Positions 6,757-15,033 are shown, numbered from the stretch's first letter. The stretch is DNA of 15,395 bases from Gracilaria caudata (GCA_030374735.1 JASCIV010000639.1:1-15395); one strand, 5' to 3'. The notes: generated from the letters alone by a model not told the origin. A program made the numbers and translations.

Positions 6757-8803
6757 ATGGAGCACGAGCACACCTTCATGAGCCACCAAGGAAGAAACAT
6801 CGAGTTTGATGCGCTTGAGGCCAATCGAGAGTTCAAGCAATTCTCGGAGAGTGTCACGTCGCGCGAAGATGCCATACCCGTCGACCTGGTATGGCGCAAT
6901 CTCACTTTCGACGTGCCGGCGCCCAAACTAAAAAAGGGACAGAAACCTGTCATTGAACCTGCGTCATCCGATGCAGAGCTGCCGTTTGGGGTAGCACCGC
7001 TCAAACCCAATATGCGACGCATTCTGCACGCCGTGAGCGGCCAGGTTCGCTCGGGACAAGTGCTGGCTATCATGGTAAGTTCTTTCTTGCGTTTCATTTG
7101 CACACACTGTTTCGTTCATTCATTTCTGCATGCTGAACAGTGTGTTCGTGCTTGTCACTTGTGTCTTTTTGTAGGGGGCGTCGGGAAGCGGTAAGACTAC
7201 GATGTTGAATATGCTGTCTGGTCGACTCAAGTCTAGCAAGAAGTGCACTACAGGTGGTCACGTTTATGTGAATGGACAGTCTCGCAACTTCAACACATTT
7301 CCACACATTGCCAAATTTGTCGAGCAGGATGACACCACCATGTTTGCGGAGCTTACTGTTCGTGAACAAATCCTATTCGCCGCTCGACTGGCGCTGTCGA
7401 ACAAGGTTCCAGAGGAGCGAAAACGGGCGCGTGTGGAGAAAATCATTCAGGAGCTGGGCCTTTCCAAGTGTAGCGACACGTACATTGGAAACGAACTCAC
7501 GCGTGGTGTGAGCGGCGGAGAGAGACGACGAGTTGCTATTGGCGTTGAACTTGTGACCGATCCTTCGCTTGTGTTTTTGGACGAGCCAACCACAGGACTT
7601 GACAGTTTTAACGCGCTCAATGTGATGTCATCTCTACGTCATCTTGCACGCAATGGTAGGACAATTATCACTACTATTCATCAACCAAGGTCGAGTATAT
7701 TCCATTTGTTTGACATGCTGTGTCTCATCGCGGAGGGGCGAACGGTGTATTTCGGTCCTGCTGCAGATGTGGCCAAGTACTTTGATGGTCTTGGTTTCCA
7801 ATGTCCGCCACATTTCAACGTTGCGGATTATTTTATCGACGTTTTGTCCATCGACCATCGTTCAGAGGAACGGGAAGTAAAGACGGTATCGCGAATCGAA
7901 TATGTTTCGGATCAATATCGTCAAAACGTGGAGCCTGCGTTTTTGTCCAACGCCGATGCTTACCAGTCGGCACATGCGGTGCAACCGGGCGCGGACGTGG
8001 CCAAATATGGAAACGGCGTTTTCAAGGAGTTTACCATTCTGGTTCAACGCACCAGTAAGCTGATGCTTCGTGAGCGACAGATCAATTTCACGCGACTCGG
8101 ACAGACGTTGGTCTTCGGGCTGTTACTGGGACTTATCTGGTTGAACTCTGGACGCGACTCGGAACAGGCGGCAGTTGAGGGTGTGATTTTCTTCATTGTG
8201 GTGAATCAGTGCTTCGATGCGGCATTCGGCGTGATCTTTGCGTATCCGACGGAACGGGCAATCGTGAACCGCGAACGCGCAAGCGGTTTCTATCGTGATG
8301 TGTCGTACTTTTTCGGGAAACAACTGTGTGAACTTCCTCGTGCTGTGTTTTTCAATATGCTGTTGTTATTGATTCTATACTTCATGGTAGGGTTGAACTC
8401 GGGCGCGGGCGCATTCTTCGTGTTGTTGCTGATTACGGTGGTGGTGTCAGTAGCTGGCGAGGGTATGGCACAAGCACTGAGCGTGTTTGGTGGCGATGAA
8501 CAGACAGCGGCGGCTATTGTACCGGTGGCAGTGATTTTCCAGCTGTTGTTTGGCGGTTTCTTCATCCAGCCCGATGCGTTGCCCGGGTATATTGCGTGGG
8601 TGAGATGGGCGACGTTTATGTACTATGCGTTCAATGCGGCGGTGCTCAACGAGTTTGGAGCGGATGCTGGGGGGAGCGTGGAGGATTTTAGTCTGAGTAA
8701 GTGGGAGGCGATTTCGGTGTTACTTGGGTTTGCTGCGGGGTACAAACTGATCTACTTCCTGGCACTGCGCCTAAACAAACCGCGCTTCGATCGCAGTCTG
8801 TAG
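6757..8803 (+). CDS. ABCG-subfamily half ABC transporter (two exons: 6757-7074, 7175-8803)
   Basis: Spliced protein of 648 residues. The ATG at 6757 sits in a near-ideal eukaryotic context (cgacccaccATGG). The order is nucleotide-binding domain then membrane domain, as in the ABCG/WHITE family, and the length matches half-transporters (600-700). Nucleotide-binding motifs: Walker A GASGSGKT (107-114), Q-loop Gln about 157, signature VSGGERRRVAIGVEL (218-232), Walker B LVFLDEPTTGLDS (238-250), and H-loop His at about 275 in TTIHQPRSS. All key residues are present. The membrane part has about six hydrophobic segments, near 416-430, 442-461, 496-511, 520-535, 552-570 and 617-636. It should dimerise and use ATP to export lipids, sterols or hydrophobic compounds; the substrate cannot be read from sequence. 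It converges on psaO, 93 bases downstream. Confidence 0.93.
7075..7174 (+). other. Spliceosomal intron in the ABCG gene
   Basis: A 100-base intron with GTAAGT at the 5' end and TTTTTGTAG at the 3' end. A branch-point-like CTGAAC at 7133-7138 places the candidate A about 37 bases from the 3' end, followed by T-rich sequence. It is in phase 0, between Met106 and Gly107, and removing it joins GQVLAIM to GASGSGKT, the usual ABCG sequence leading into Walker A. The reading frame supports the exact ends. Confidence 0.92.
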
Positions 8804-8896
8804 AAAACAAACGGTATGTGAAGACGTAAAACGACAAGCAAACGAGCAGTTTTTACAAGAGGGGTGAACAAACTATGGAACGGGTGGTGCGTGTGC

Positions 8897-9343
8897 TCAG
8901 GCGGAGGGGTTCTTGCGAAGGTTGTAGCCAATGGTGCCAAAAATGAGCGTGGCAAACATTCCCACGTGCCAGAGAGCGAACAACAGCCAGAACGGGTCGT
9001 CAATGGCGGGGCCCTTCGGCCAGTGCGCCAAGTTCTCCTGGATGGAGGCGAAGAAGGCCTGGCTGAGTCCCGTACCGTTGGTGAGCGGGATGCCGGCCGG
9101 GATAGAGGACGGAATCACCCAGCCGAAGAAGGCGAGCGCGAACACAATCGGGTTGAGCTCGAATTCAACGCCCTCCGAGATCTCGAACTCCATGCGCGGC
9201 GTGGCAACGGCCGGCGCGGCGACGGCGGCGCGAGCGGCCACCACGCGCACGGGACGTGCGACGAAGGCGCTGCGCGAGAGCGCGCAGCGCGCGCCAGACG
9301 CGCGTGAAGCAGCGGCGAGCGGGACAGCGGAGACAAACGCCAT
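8897..9343 (-). CDS. psaO: Photosystem I subunit O (PsaO), nuclear-encoded, plastid-targeted
   Basis: Precursor of 148 residues, started at the ATG at 9343 (minus strand). Residues 1-48 are rich in Ala, Arg, Ser and Val with almost no acids, which fits a chloroplast transit peptide; the F at position 3 in MAFVSAVPL is the signature of red algal and glaucophyte transit peptides. The mature part has two membrane helices (about 64-78 and 117-137) and the conserved PsaO sequences FALAFFGWVIPSSIP and ENLAHWPKGPAIDDPFWLL, ending in LWHVGMFATLIFGTIGYNLR. PsaO sits at the edge of photosystem I and, in green and red lineages, helps energy transfer from antenna proteins. The gene has no intron. It is convergent with the ABCG gene and divergent from the LSD1-type gene. 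Confidence 0.93.
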   Translation of the reverse strand: MAFVSAVPLAAASRASGARCALSRSAFVARPVRVVAARAAVAAPAVATPRMEFEISEGVEFELNPIVFALAFFGWVIPSSIPAGIPLTNGTGLSQAFFASIQENLAHWPKGPAIDDPFWLLFALWHVGMFATLIFGTIGYNLRKNPSA

Positions 9344-9623
9344 GGTCAACAGAGGCAGAGGTTCAGTTCTCGCAATAACGCACCCGGGGAGACGGGAAGC
9401 ATGTCGCGCGCGATCTTTTTAAGGCCCGCGCGCGAAACGGCGCGCGACCGCGCGAAGCGGCGGCAGATATTGACGGGCTGCGCAGCCGCGCCGCGAGCTC
9501 ATTCGAGCAACCCTTCATCACCCCCCAAATATCTCAATGCCGCAGCTCGCTCCCCGCCCACACGAACTCACCCCCATAAAGCCCCAAGCGCCGCGCCGCG
9601 CCCCGCGCGCGCGGCGCAATCAA
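9344..9623. promoter_or_regulatory. Divergent promoter region of psaO and the LSD1-type gene
   Basis: About 280 bases separate the two start codons. Near 9415-9422 the psaO strand reads TTAAAAAG, a possible TATA-like element about 75 bases before the psaO ATG. Next to it (about 9424-9457) is a CpG-dense stretch in which CGCGCGA-type words recur three times, which could be binding sites or simple composition. Confidence 0.35.
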
Positions 9624-10364
9624 ATGACGCAGTGGGTGCTGAGCAACTGCCCCGCGTGCGCGCGGCTGTTGCTGCTGCAAGCCGGCGCGCCGCTGCAGCA
9701 GTGCCCCGCCTGCGGCGCGCTGCTCCGCCCGCGCCGCAGCCCCGTGCCAGCGCCCGCGCCCGCATTGCCCACCACCGCCGCACGGTCGCTGCTGTGCGCG
9801 CGCTGCGCGCTGCTCCTGCGTTTCAGCGCGGCGTTCGACGCAGTACTGTGTCCAGTGTGCGCCACACTGAACAGCGCGCCGCCGCCATCGCCACCGCCCC
9901 CGTCGTCGCCGCTGCCGCCGCTGTTGCCGCTGCCGCCCGATGCGTCTTGCGCTCCGCGCCCACCGCCAAAGCTGCCGCCGCGCCGCATTGTGTGGCTGCG
10001 CAGCTCGCCACTGCGTCCGCGTCACCCCAACCCCTCGACGGCGACGCCGGCTCCGCACCTTCCCCGCTCGCGTTCGCCATCGCCATCGCCATCGCCATCG
10101 CCGTCGCCATCGTCGTCGGTGTTGTCGGCGCCCTTCCTCGCAAACGTGAGGAAGCTGGTGTCCCCCTTCATCACGGAGAACGGTCTGCTATGCAGCGGCG
10201 CCGCCGCGTGCACAACGCGTTCCACATGCCGCCGCTCCCGCGCCATCGCCGCCGCCGTCGCGGCCAACGCCACCTTCTCCACCCCCGCGCGCGCCGCTCG
10301 TTGCCGCCAGCCGCCGCGTCGGCTCCAACGTGCGTCTGCGCTTCGCCACCGGTCTCCCAATTGA
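9624..10364 (+). CDS. LSD1-type zinc-finger protein
   Basis: Protein of 246 residues from the ATG at 9624. An in-frame ATG at 9537 would add 29 Pro/Arg-rich residues; the later start is preferred because LSD1 proteins begin just before the first finger. Two LSD1-type fingers are clear: C9-x2-C12-x14-C27-x2-C30 (CPACARLLLLQAGAPLQQCPAC) and C58-x2-C61-x14-C76-x2-C79 (CARCALLLRFSAAFDAVLCPVC). The family, from plant LSD1/LOL proteins, regulates cell death, stress responses and transcription, mostly through protein contacts. A long Pro/Ser-rich linker follows, including an (SP)n run encoded by the 10075-10117 hexamer repeat. The last 60 or so residues overlap the convergent TRM61 gene on the other strand, so the true C-terminus is doubtful: a missed frameshift or intron near 10.1 kb would change it. 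The N-terminal half is secure. Confidence 0.7.
   Translation: MTQWVLSNCPACARLLLLQAGAPLQQCPACGALLRPRRSPVPAPAPALPTTAARSLLCARCALLLRFSAAFDAVLCPVCATLNSAPPPSPPPPSSPLPPLLPLPPDASCAPRPPPKLPPRRIVWLRSSPLRPRHPNPSTATPAPHLPRSRSPSPSPSPSPSPSSSVLSAPFLANVRKLVSPFITENGLLCSGAAACTTRSTCRRSRAIAAAVAANATFSTPARAARCRQPPRRLQRASALRHRSPN
10075..10117. repeat. CATCGC hexamer tandem repeat
   Basis: About six to seven imperfect copies of a CATCGC/CGTCGC unit. On + they encode Ser-Pro dipeptides in the LSD1-type protein; such repeats can change copy number and so vary the linker length. The repeat lies just beyond the stop of the minus-strand TRM61 gene. Confidence 0.75.
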
Positions 10365-11326
10365 CATCTCATGCCCATCATCATCCGCCAGCGTGCGCTC
10401 CTCACCCACACTCTCCTCCTTCCCCCGCCGCCTCCCCCGCACACCGCGCGCCACGCGCTCGAATCCCGGCGCGTCGCGCACGCGCTCCAAGTGCTCGAAT
10501 ATCGGCGCGTCGCGCATGCACTCCACGCTCTCAAACGTCCTCACCGCCGCGGTGACCGTGCGCAGCGAGTGAAAGCGCGGCCGTCGCAGCTGCTCGCACG
10601 CCTCGCCACCTGCCCCACGCACGGCGAAAACGCGCACAGCGAGCCGTTGCGCCGCAGCACGCGTCTCGCCTCCGCCACCAGCGCGTACGGCCCCGGCACG
10701 TCCAGAAACACCGCGTCCGTGCTCCCGTCCCCCACCCCCACAAAGCCGTGCTTCACCACATCCAAGCGGGCGTGCACGCGCACCACGTCCGCAATGCCCA
10801 GGCGCTCAAAGTGCTGCGCCGCCGCGTCGCGCTCGCGGTGGAACGCAAAGCTCAGCAGGCGCCCGTGCGGCGCCACGCACGTCGCGAACGCGGCGGCGGC
10901 GGAACCCGAGCCCGTGCCGCACTCCACCATCACGCTGCTCGCGCGCAGCTCCAGAAACGTGCCCACAATGAACGCGTCGTGTGGGTACACAATCTGCGTG
11001 CAGTCCAGCATGGCGTACGCCATGAGCTGCGCATTGGGGCGCAGCGCGTGCACAAAGCCTGGGCATTTTCGGCCGCGAACGTCGGGCTCGCGGCGCTGCA
11101 CGGAGCGCCAGCGCGAGCCGAAGCCGCGACGAAGCGGCTCGTCGTGACTGAAACGACCGTAGCGATTGTCCACGAACGCGCCGCGGCGCAGCATGAGCGT
11201 GCTGAGCGAGGTGTAGTTCTCGTGCACCACCACCAGGTCGCCGTCGCTGGTGCGCAGCGCGCGCTCGCTGGCGGGGAGCTCGTTGGCTTCTTCGGCGGGG
11301 CAATGGTGCGCGCGTGCGCATAGCAT
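10188..11326 (-). CDS. TRM61-type tRNA (adenine58-N1) methyltransferase, catalytic subunit, with one apparent frameshift
   Basis: Start at the minus-strand ATG at 11326. The first 240 residues, to 10607, match the TRM61/GCD14 family: DGDLVVVHENYTS, GRFSHDEPLRRGFGSRW, CPGFVHALRPNAQLMAYAM with TQIVYPHDAFIV, the SAM-binding loop VMVECGTGSGSAAAAFA (132-148), FLDVPGPYALV (208-218) and LCAFSPCVGQV (230-240). The frame then leaves the family; homology resumes in another frame from 10604 (EACEQL..., aligning with the family QRTCQAL) to a stop at 10188, about 138 residues more. One missing base near 10605-10606 explains this. With TRM6 the enzyme makes m1A58 in tRNA, using SAM. The C-terminal tail is Gly/Arg-rich and overlaps the LSD1-type gene. 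The same frame stays open upstream to 12310, so a longer N-terminus cannot be excluded, but the family starts here. Confidence 0.8.
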
Positions 11327-11944
11327 GTCCACGAGGGCGGCTGCGGCGGCCGTGGTCGCGACGATTGGAGCAAGCCACCGTCGTTGCCCTCTACCTAAAG
11401 ATATCGTATCTAATGTGCAATGGCGCGCACGTGGCACGTGGCCACGCGCAGCGGCGTGGCGCGACGGCGACAGTAACACAGCACAGCGGCTCGCCGATTC
11501 GATAGATACTCGTTTTTGTGCGCACCTCGTGATGCACCGCAACCATCTCGTTGAAACGTGCTCGTCGCGCAAGCCGCGCCGTCTCCGACCCTTTTTTGTT
11601 TGCTCGAGCCCCATCGTCGCGCCCTCGCGCTTCCCTTCCGCCAACGCAGCCATGAAGCGGCCCGCCTTCTGCATTCTCCTGCTCACGCCGGCGCGCCGCG
11701 ACCGCCGCGACCGCGGCTGGACGCGCGGCATGCCGCCACCACCGCGTCGCGTGCACGTTGCGCCCGAGCGTTTTCGCGCCACGCTCAGCAAGTTCAACGC
11801 GCACACCGCCGCGTCGGCGTTGTAGTCGTCGTGGTCGTCATCGTCGTCGTTGGCGGCCGCGCAAGACGAGTCGGCCACGGTGGCGTCATACGTGTCCGAG
11901 CCGCCCACACCACAACGGCTCGACCACATGTGCACATTGACAGC
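11327..11944. promoter_or_regulatory. Divergent region between TRM61 and CGS genes
   Basis: About 620 bases. It holds a short inverted repeat AGATA-tcg-TATCT (about 11399-11411), the double CACGTG site (11428-11440), a CpG-rich stretch, and a GTC/GTCATC microrepeat around 11825-11850. Several frames are open on both strands through GC richness. A minus-strand ORF at 11391-11804 is Arg/Ala-rich and unlike any family I know. Confidence 0.4.
11428..11440. promoter_or_regulatory. Tandem CACGTG boxes (G-boxes) in the TRM61/CGS divergent region
   Basis: Exact CACGTG at 11428-11433 and 11435-11440, one base apart, inside a larger imperfect palindrome (GCGCGCACGTGGC...GGCCACGCGC). They lie about 100 bases before the TRM61 start and about 505 bases before the CGS start. 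In yeasts CACGTG sites bound by Cbf1 control methionine genes; a parallel role for the CGS gene here is inference. Confidence 0.4.
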
Positions 11945-12885
11945 ATGTTCGACGACACCGACCCGTTCCGTCCACGACAGCTGGTGGTGGCCAACGGGCG
12001 CGAGCAGACGCGTTCCCTGCAGGGCGGCGAGCGGCTGCGCGGCGGAAAGAAGACAAAGGCGTTGCTGGACGCGGTACAGACGCCCATCGTGCAATCGGCT
12101 ACGTTCACGTTCCGCTCTACGCGCGACTGCATCGACTACAACCGCGGCGCGTACGAGTCGTACGAGTACGGGCGGTATGGAAACCTTACCACGCGCAGCG
12201 TGGAGAAGAAGATCATGTCGCAGGAGTACGGGGAGGACTGCTTGCTGTCGTCCAGCGGCATGAACGCGGTGACGACCATGTTGCTGGCGCTGGTGCCGCA
12301 GAACGGGCACGTGGTGGTCACTACCGAGCTACCGTCGCACCCGGCAGTTTGTGGACACGGTGCTGCCCAAGGTAGGCATCAGCAGCACGGTGCTGAACCC
12401 CGCCGACATGCACGCGCAGCGGCACGTTTTGAGCTCGCCCGGCGCGCAGCTGTACTTCTCGGAGAGCCCGACCAACCCGCTGATCCTCGTGGTGGACGTG
12501 CTGGAAATCGCGCGCGTGTGCCGCGCACACGGCACCATCTCGGTGTTCGACACCACGTTTGCCACGCCCGTCAACCTGCGCCCCACCGAGCTGGGCGCGG
12601 ACCTGGTGCTGCACTCGGGCGCCAAGTACCTGGCGGGGCACCACGAGGTGCTGTGCGGCGCGCTAGCGGGCCGCGCCGATCTGATCGCGCCGGTGCGCAA
12701 GCTGCACGGCGTGCTGGGGGGGCGTGATCGATCCGCACGCGGCGTTCCTGGTGAACCGCGGACTCAAGACGCTGGTCGTGCGCGTAGAGGCGCACAACCG
12801 CAACGCGAGCACGATTGCGCGCGCGCTCATCACGCTCGGCAAGGTGCGCACGGTGCACTTCCCTGGGAGATGGGGGATGGGCTAA
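11945..12885 (+). pseudogene. Cystathionine gamma-synthase (CGS), two frameshifts and C-terminal truncation
   Basis: Three frames must be read in turn. Frame 1 (11945 to about 12328): QTRSLQGGERL, TPIVQSATFTF, YESYEYGRYGNLTTRSVEKKI, SSSGMNAVTTMLLALVP. Frame 2 (12330 to about 12720): YRRTRQFVDTVLPKVG, LYFSESPTNP, FDTTFATPVNLRP and HSGAKYLAGHHEVLCGAL with the PLP-binding Lys. Frame 3 (about 12723-12885): IDPHAAFLVNRGLKTLVVRVEAHN to VHFPG, then stop. This is the CGS family (PLP enzyme joining cysteine to an activated homoserine ester for methionine synthesis). Two bases seem missing at 12328-12330 (the Cys of the family CYRKT motif is lost), and one G is extra in the G7 run 12716-12722. Family similarity ends at about 12867; roughly the last quarter to third of the enzyme is absent. 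No plastid transit peptide is obvious. Either a pseudogene or a real gene damaged by sequence errors plus a wrong join. Confidence 0.8.
12868..12885. other. Breakpoint where CGS similarity and GC-rich composition end
   Basis: Just after the CGS codons for VHFPG the sequence changes from very GC-rich, codon-biased DNA to a mixed, AT-richer sequence that lasts to the window end. The next codons (RWGMG, stop) are not family-like. No GT splice donor is visible at the point of change, so an ordinary intron is unlikely. Confidence 0.55.
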
Positions 12886-12935
12886 ACGCTGTTCTTTCTA
12901 ATTTACTTCAATCTCACAAAGAACAGAACGATGGC

Positions 12936-12963
12936 CCGAATTCGTCCAACTCTCGGGACGAAT
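12936..12963. repeat. Inverted repeat just past the breakpoint
   Basis: ATTCGTCC (12940-12947) is followed after eight bases by its exact reverse complement GGACGAAT (12956-12963); CCCGA/TCGGG at 12936-12940 and 12953-12957 gives an alternative overlapping pairing. It lies about 70 bases past the CGS breakpoint, which is why it is noted. Confidence 0.5.
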
Positions 12964-13054
12964 TTCAGACTTGATACGTGCGGTAAACTGAAACCGCCAG
13001 TTATGATGCAAGAAGTGATCACCACAACGCTTAAGTTAATCACAATGGATCGAA

Positions 13055-14104
13055 TTATCCCCCGTCTTGGCAAGCGGAGCCCATCGTCTGTGTTGCTAGA
13101 TCATTTTCGTCATCTGAACTCTCAGGACCGAAGATGTCGAGCATGATTTGCTCGGCTTGAGATGTTTCCTGCCGCACCTCATTGCAGAGCCTGTTTCTGC
13201 TGACAGCTGCCGAATTATTCTCTGCTGATGTTTCTGCCAGTCCTGCATTCAAGCTTTCATCTGGTTCCATTGACATCCCGTCACCAGTCTCAAGCGCCAT
13301 GGCAGACTCATCTTCTTGTATCAAATTTATTACAGTCGCGTGAGAATTAGGGAGATTCGCGACAGGAAGTAGCAGGTGATGCAGAACGCTAACTGAGTGA
13401 GTCGTAACTCGTACCTCATATAAGAAGTCCTCACTAGCGGGCTCCGGAATGCTTTGAGTCTTCACCTGCGAAGAATTAGAGGATAAATTGTCGGTGATTT
13501 GGCTCATACTTTCTGCGTCACTCTGCAGAAGTGAATCGACAGAACAGCTCGGCGCATAACTCGAATCGTATGATCCACTTCCTTCAGATGATTCTAAGGA
13601 GCTCGTGTCCATTCTTCTGATATGATTTCCAAATTTGTTGATTGCTTCATACGTCTTGCATAGCCTCGAGTTCTTCTTCTTCCGCGCATACCACCGCCTG
13701 CGCTTCTGTAGACGAAGTGCTTTAGCCTCCACGGACTCCAACTTCCTCTTAATCTTGTATATTTTTCGCTGATGAGCGTTTTCTTTTACTCGATTATCTC
13801 CTCTTCCACGCCAGTCTCTCTTTCGAGCAGCTTCACTCTTTGGTAGCTGAGCGACGTTTCCTGGCGCGACAGTAAGCTCATGAACTTCTTCGCTTCTTCG
13901 GAAACTTTCTGGTTCCGTCCAACTTCGAAGCGCTACACGTTTGGCATTCACAGGAACCCAAATAGTTTTAACCGGACATTGTGCGCTCGCGGGAACTTTC
14001 ACTTCTCGGTAGTCATCGCATGTGTTTCTAGCGGAAGACATTGCTTGACTGAAGTTCTCAACTTCTGCAAGGGAAGAGATTAGGTCATGAAGACGTTGTA
14101 ACAT
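13055..14104 (-). CDS. Orphan protein with a basic central segment and acidic C-terminus
   Basis: Protein of 349 residues from the first ATG at 14104 (minus strand); the frame is open a further 20 codons (to 14164), including CEPCPISRD, so an upstream exon or different start is possible. I recognise no family. Residues about 94-148 are strongly basic (RKRDWRGRGDNR, KIYKIKRKLE, LQKRRRWYARKKKN), with charge spacing that could form a helix and a nuclear signal. Residues 166-225 are Ser/Asp-rich. The C-terminus is acidic, with DIFGPESSDDEND (323-335), like the acidic I/L-F-G short motifs of some nuclear elongation and chromatin factors. Codon use is far less GC-biased than the genes upstream. A nuclear or DNA/RNA-binding role, or a mobile-element accessory protein, is a guess only. 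Confidence 0.5.
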   Translation of the reverse strand: MLQRLHDLISSLAEVENFSQAMSSARNTCDDYREVKVPASAQCPVKTIWVPVNAKRVALRSWTEPESFRRSEEVHELTVAPGNVAQLPKSEAARKRDWRGRGDNRVKENAHQRKIYKIKRKLESVEAKALRLQKRRRWYARKKKNSRLCKTYEAINKFGNHIRRMDTSSLESSEGSGSYDSSYAPSCSVDSLLQSDAESMSQITDNLSSNSSQVKTQSIPEPASEDFLYEVRVTTHSVSVLHHLLLPVANLPNSHATVINLIQEDESAMALETGDGMSMEPDESLNAGLAETSAENNSAAVSRNRLCNEVRQETSQAEQIMLDIFGPESSDDENDLATQTMGSACQDGG

Positions 14105-14910
14105 GTCCCGAGAAATGGGACATGGTTCACAGAAATATCCTGCATCCCACGTGTTGCTCACAATTTACTTGTATCGGACCACTGTAATTCTGGTATTGAA
14201 TCCTTTTTTGGTACCGTCGTACTTGGACTCGTTCTTTATCTTCTAACGTCCATATGGATGAAAGTTTGGAAGCCTAGATATCGGTCTTGGTCCTCACACA
14301 CAATGAAGATCACCTCCGTCAAACCGACGCTTCAAATCTCACCAAAACTTCAGTTTTCCGTCACTCAAGCGTTTGATGCTTTTCTTCTTTTCTTGTTGCT
14401 GTGATCGCGGACGGCGCCCCTTCGTTAACGCCATTTTCATGCTATCAATAGTACAGATATGCGCCGCAAGGTTTCGAGATGGACTCCACCTTGCTCTTCA
14501 TCGCGTATCTCTTTTGCTGGACGTGAAAACTTCGGACGAGCATTGCGCTACTCTGCACTTCATAACTTTTCTGTCACATTCTCTACTATGTTAGTGGGAC
14601 GACAAGTTTCTTACCTGTGAAGCCCGTCAAGCTAGATGTTGGTCTAGTAGAATGGTACGTAGACACGCCGTCCTAAGTTGACCTTCCAATCGGAGACTAG
14701 TCCACAAGACACGGCAGCACGCGAAGCCGGAGCGCAAGATCATGGACAACAGACACTGTTCAAACATTTGACAGGCAACCTGATGGAACGCCTCGACTTT
14801 CTGCAAACTTCAAAAAGCCTTTGCTGCCCTAAACCAAGTGTTTTGCATGATGATCAACGTATTTAAGGTTGCAGAAGCAGTTGAAACTGGGAGGACGAAC
14901 TAAACACAGA

Positions 14911-14931
14911 CTGCTCCATCTGCTCCATCTG
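14911..14931. repeat. Short tandem repeat, CTGCTCCAT x2
   Basis: Two exact 9-base copies followed by a partial third (CTG). Noncoding context; no function inferred. Confidence 0.7.
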
Positions 14932-15015
14932 TCTTCGTTGTGTGCGGAAAAGGTTCAAGCATTGGAGCGTGATTTGTTTTGCTTCGACTCCGACCCAAAT
15001 GCTTCACTGACTTGA

Positions 15016-15033
15016 TGTGAATGTGAATGTGAA
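15016..15033. repeat. Short tandem repeat, TGTGAA x3
   Basis: Three exact copies of a 6-base unit in the noncoding AT-richer region. Too short and isolated to be telomeric. Confidence 0.7.

Noticed and set aside
8864..9422. Two + strand frames across psaO.
   Set aside because: Products have no protein-like pattern; the minus strand encodes a clear PsaO.
9401..10555. A 384-codon + frame rich in Ala, Arg and Pro.
   Set aside because: No ATG at its start, low-complexity product, and it overlaps the LSD1-type fingers in another frame and the TRM61 gene; a compositional shadow.
11820..11855. Microrepeat of GTC/GTCATC units as a regulatory array or CRISPR-like repeat.
   Set aside because: A short simple-sequence run with no spacer structure; consistent with slippage in GC-rich DNA.
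10541..12310. A 589-codon open frame on the minus strand taken as one gene.
   Set aside because: Only the part below 11326 shows TRM61 similarity. The rest runs antisense to the CGS coding frames and through the divergent promoter, and is open because of GC-rich codon bias.
12351..12974. The middle frame of CGS read as a separate gene.
   Set aside because: It has no ATG at its start and its product is the direct continuation of the CGS sequence from the upstream frame.
15016..15033. TGTGAA repeats as a telomere-like array.
   Set aside because: Only three copies, not G-rich in the telomeric manner, and isolated.
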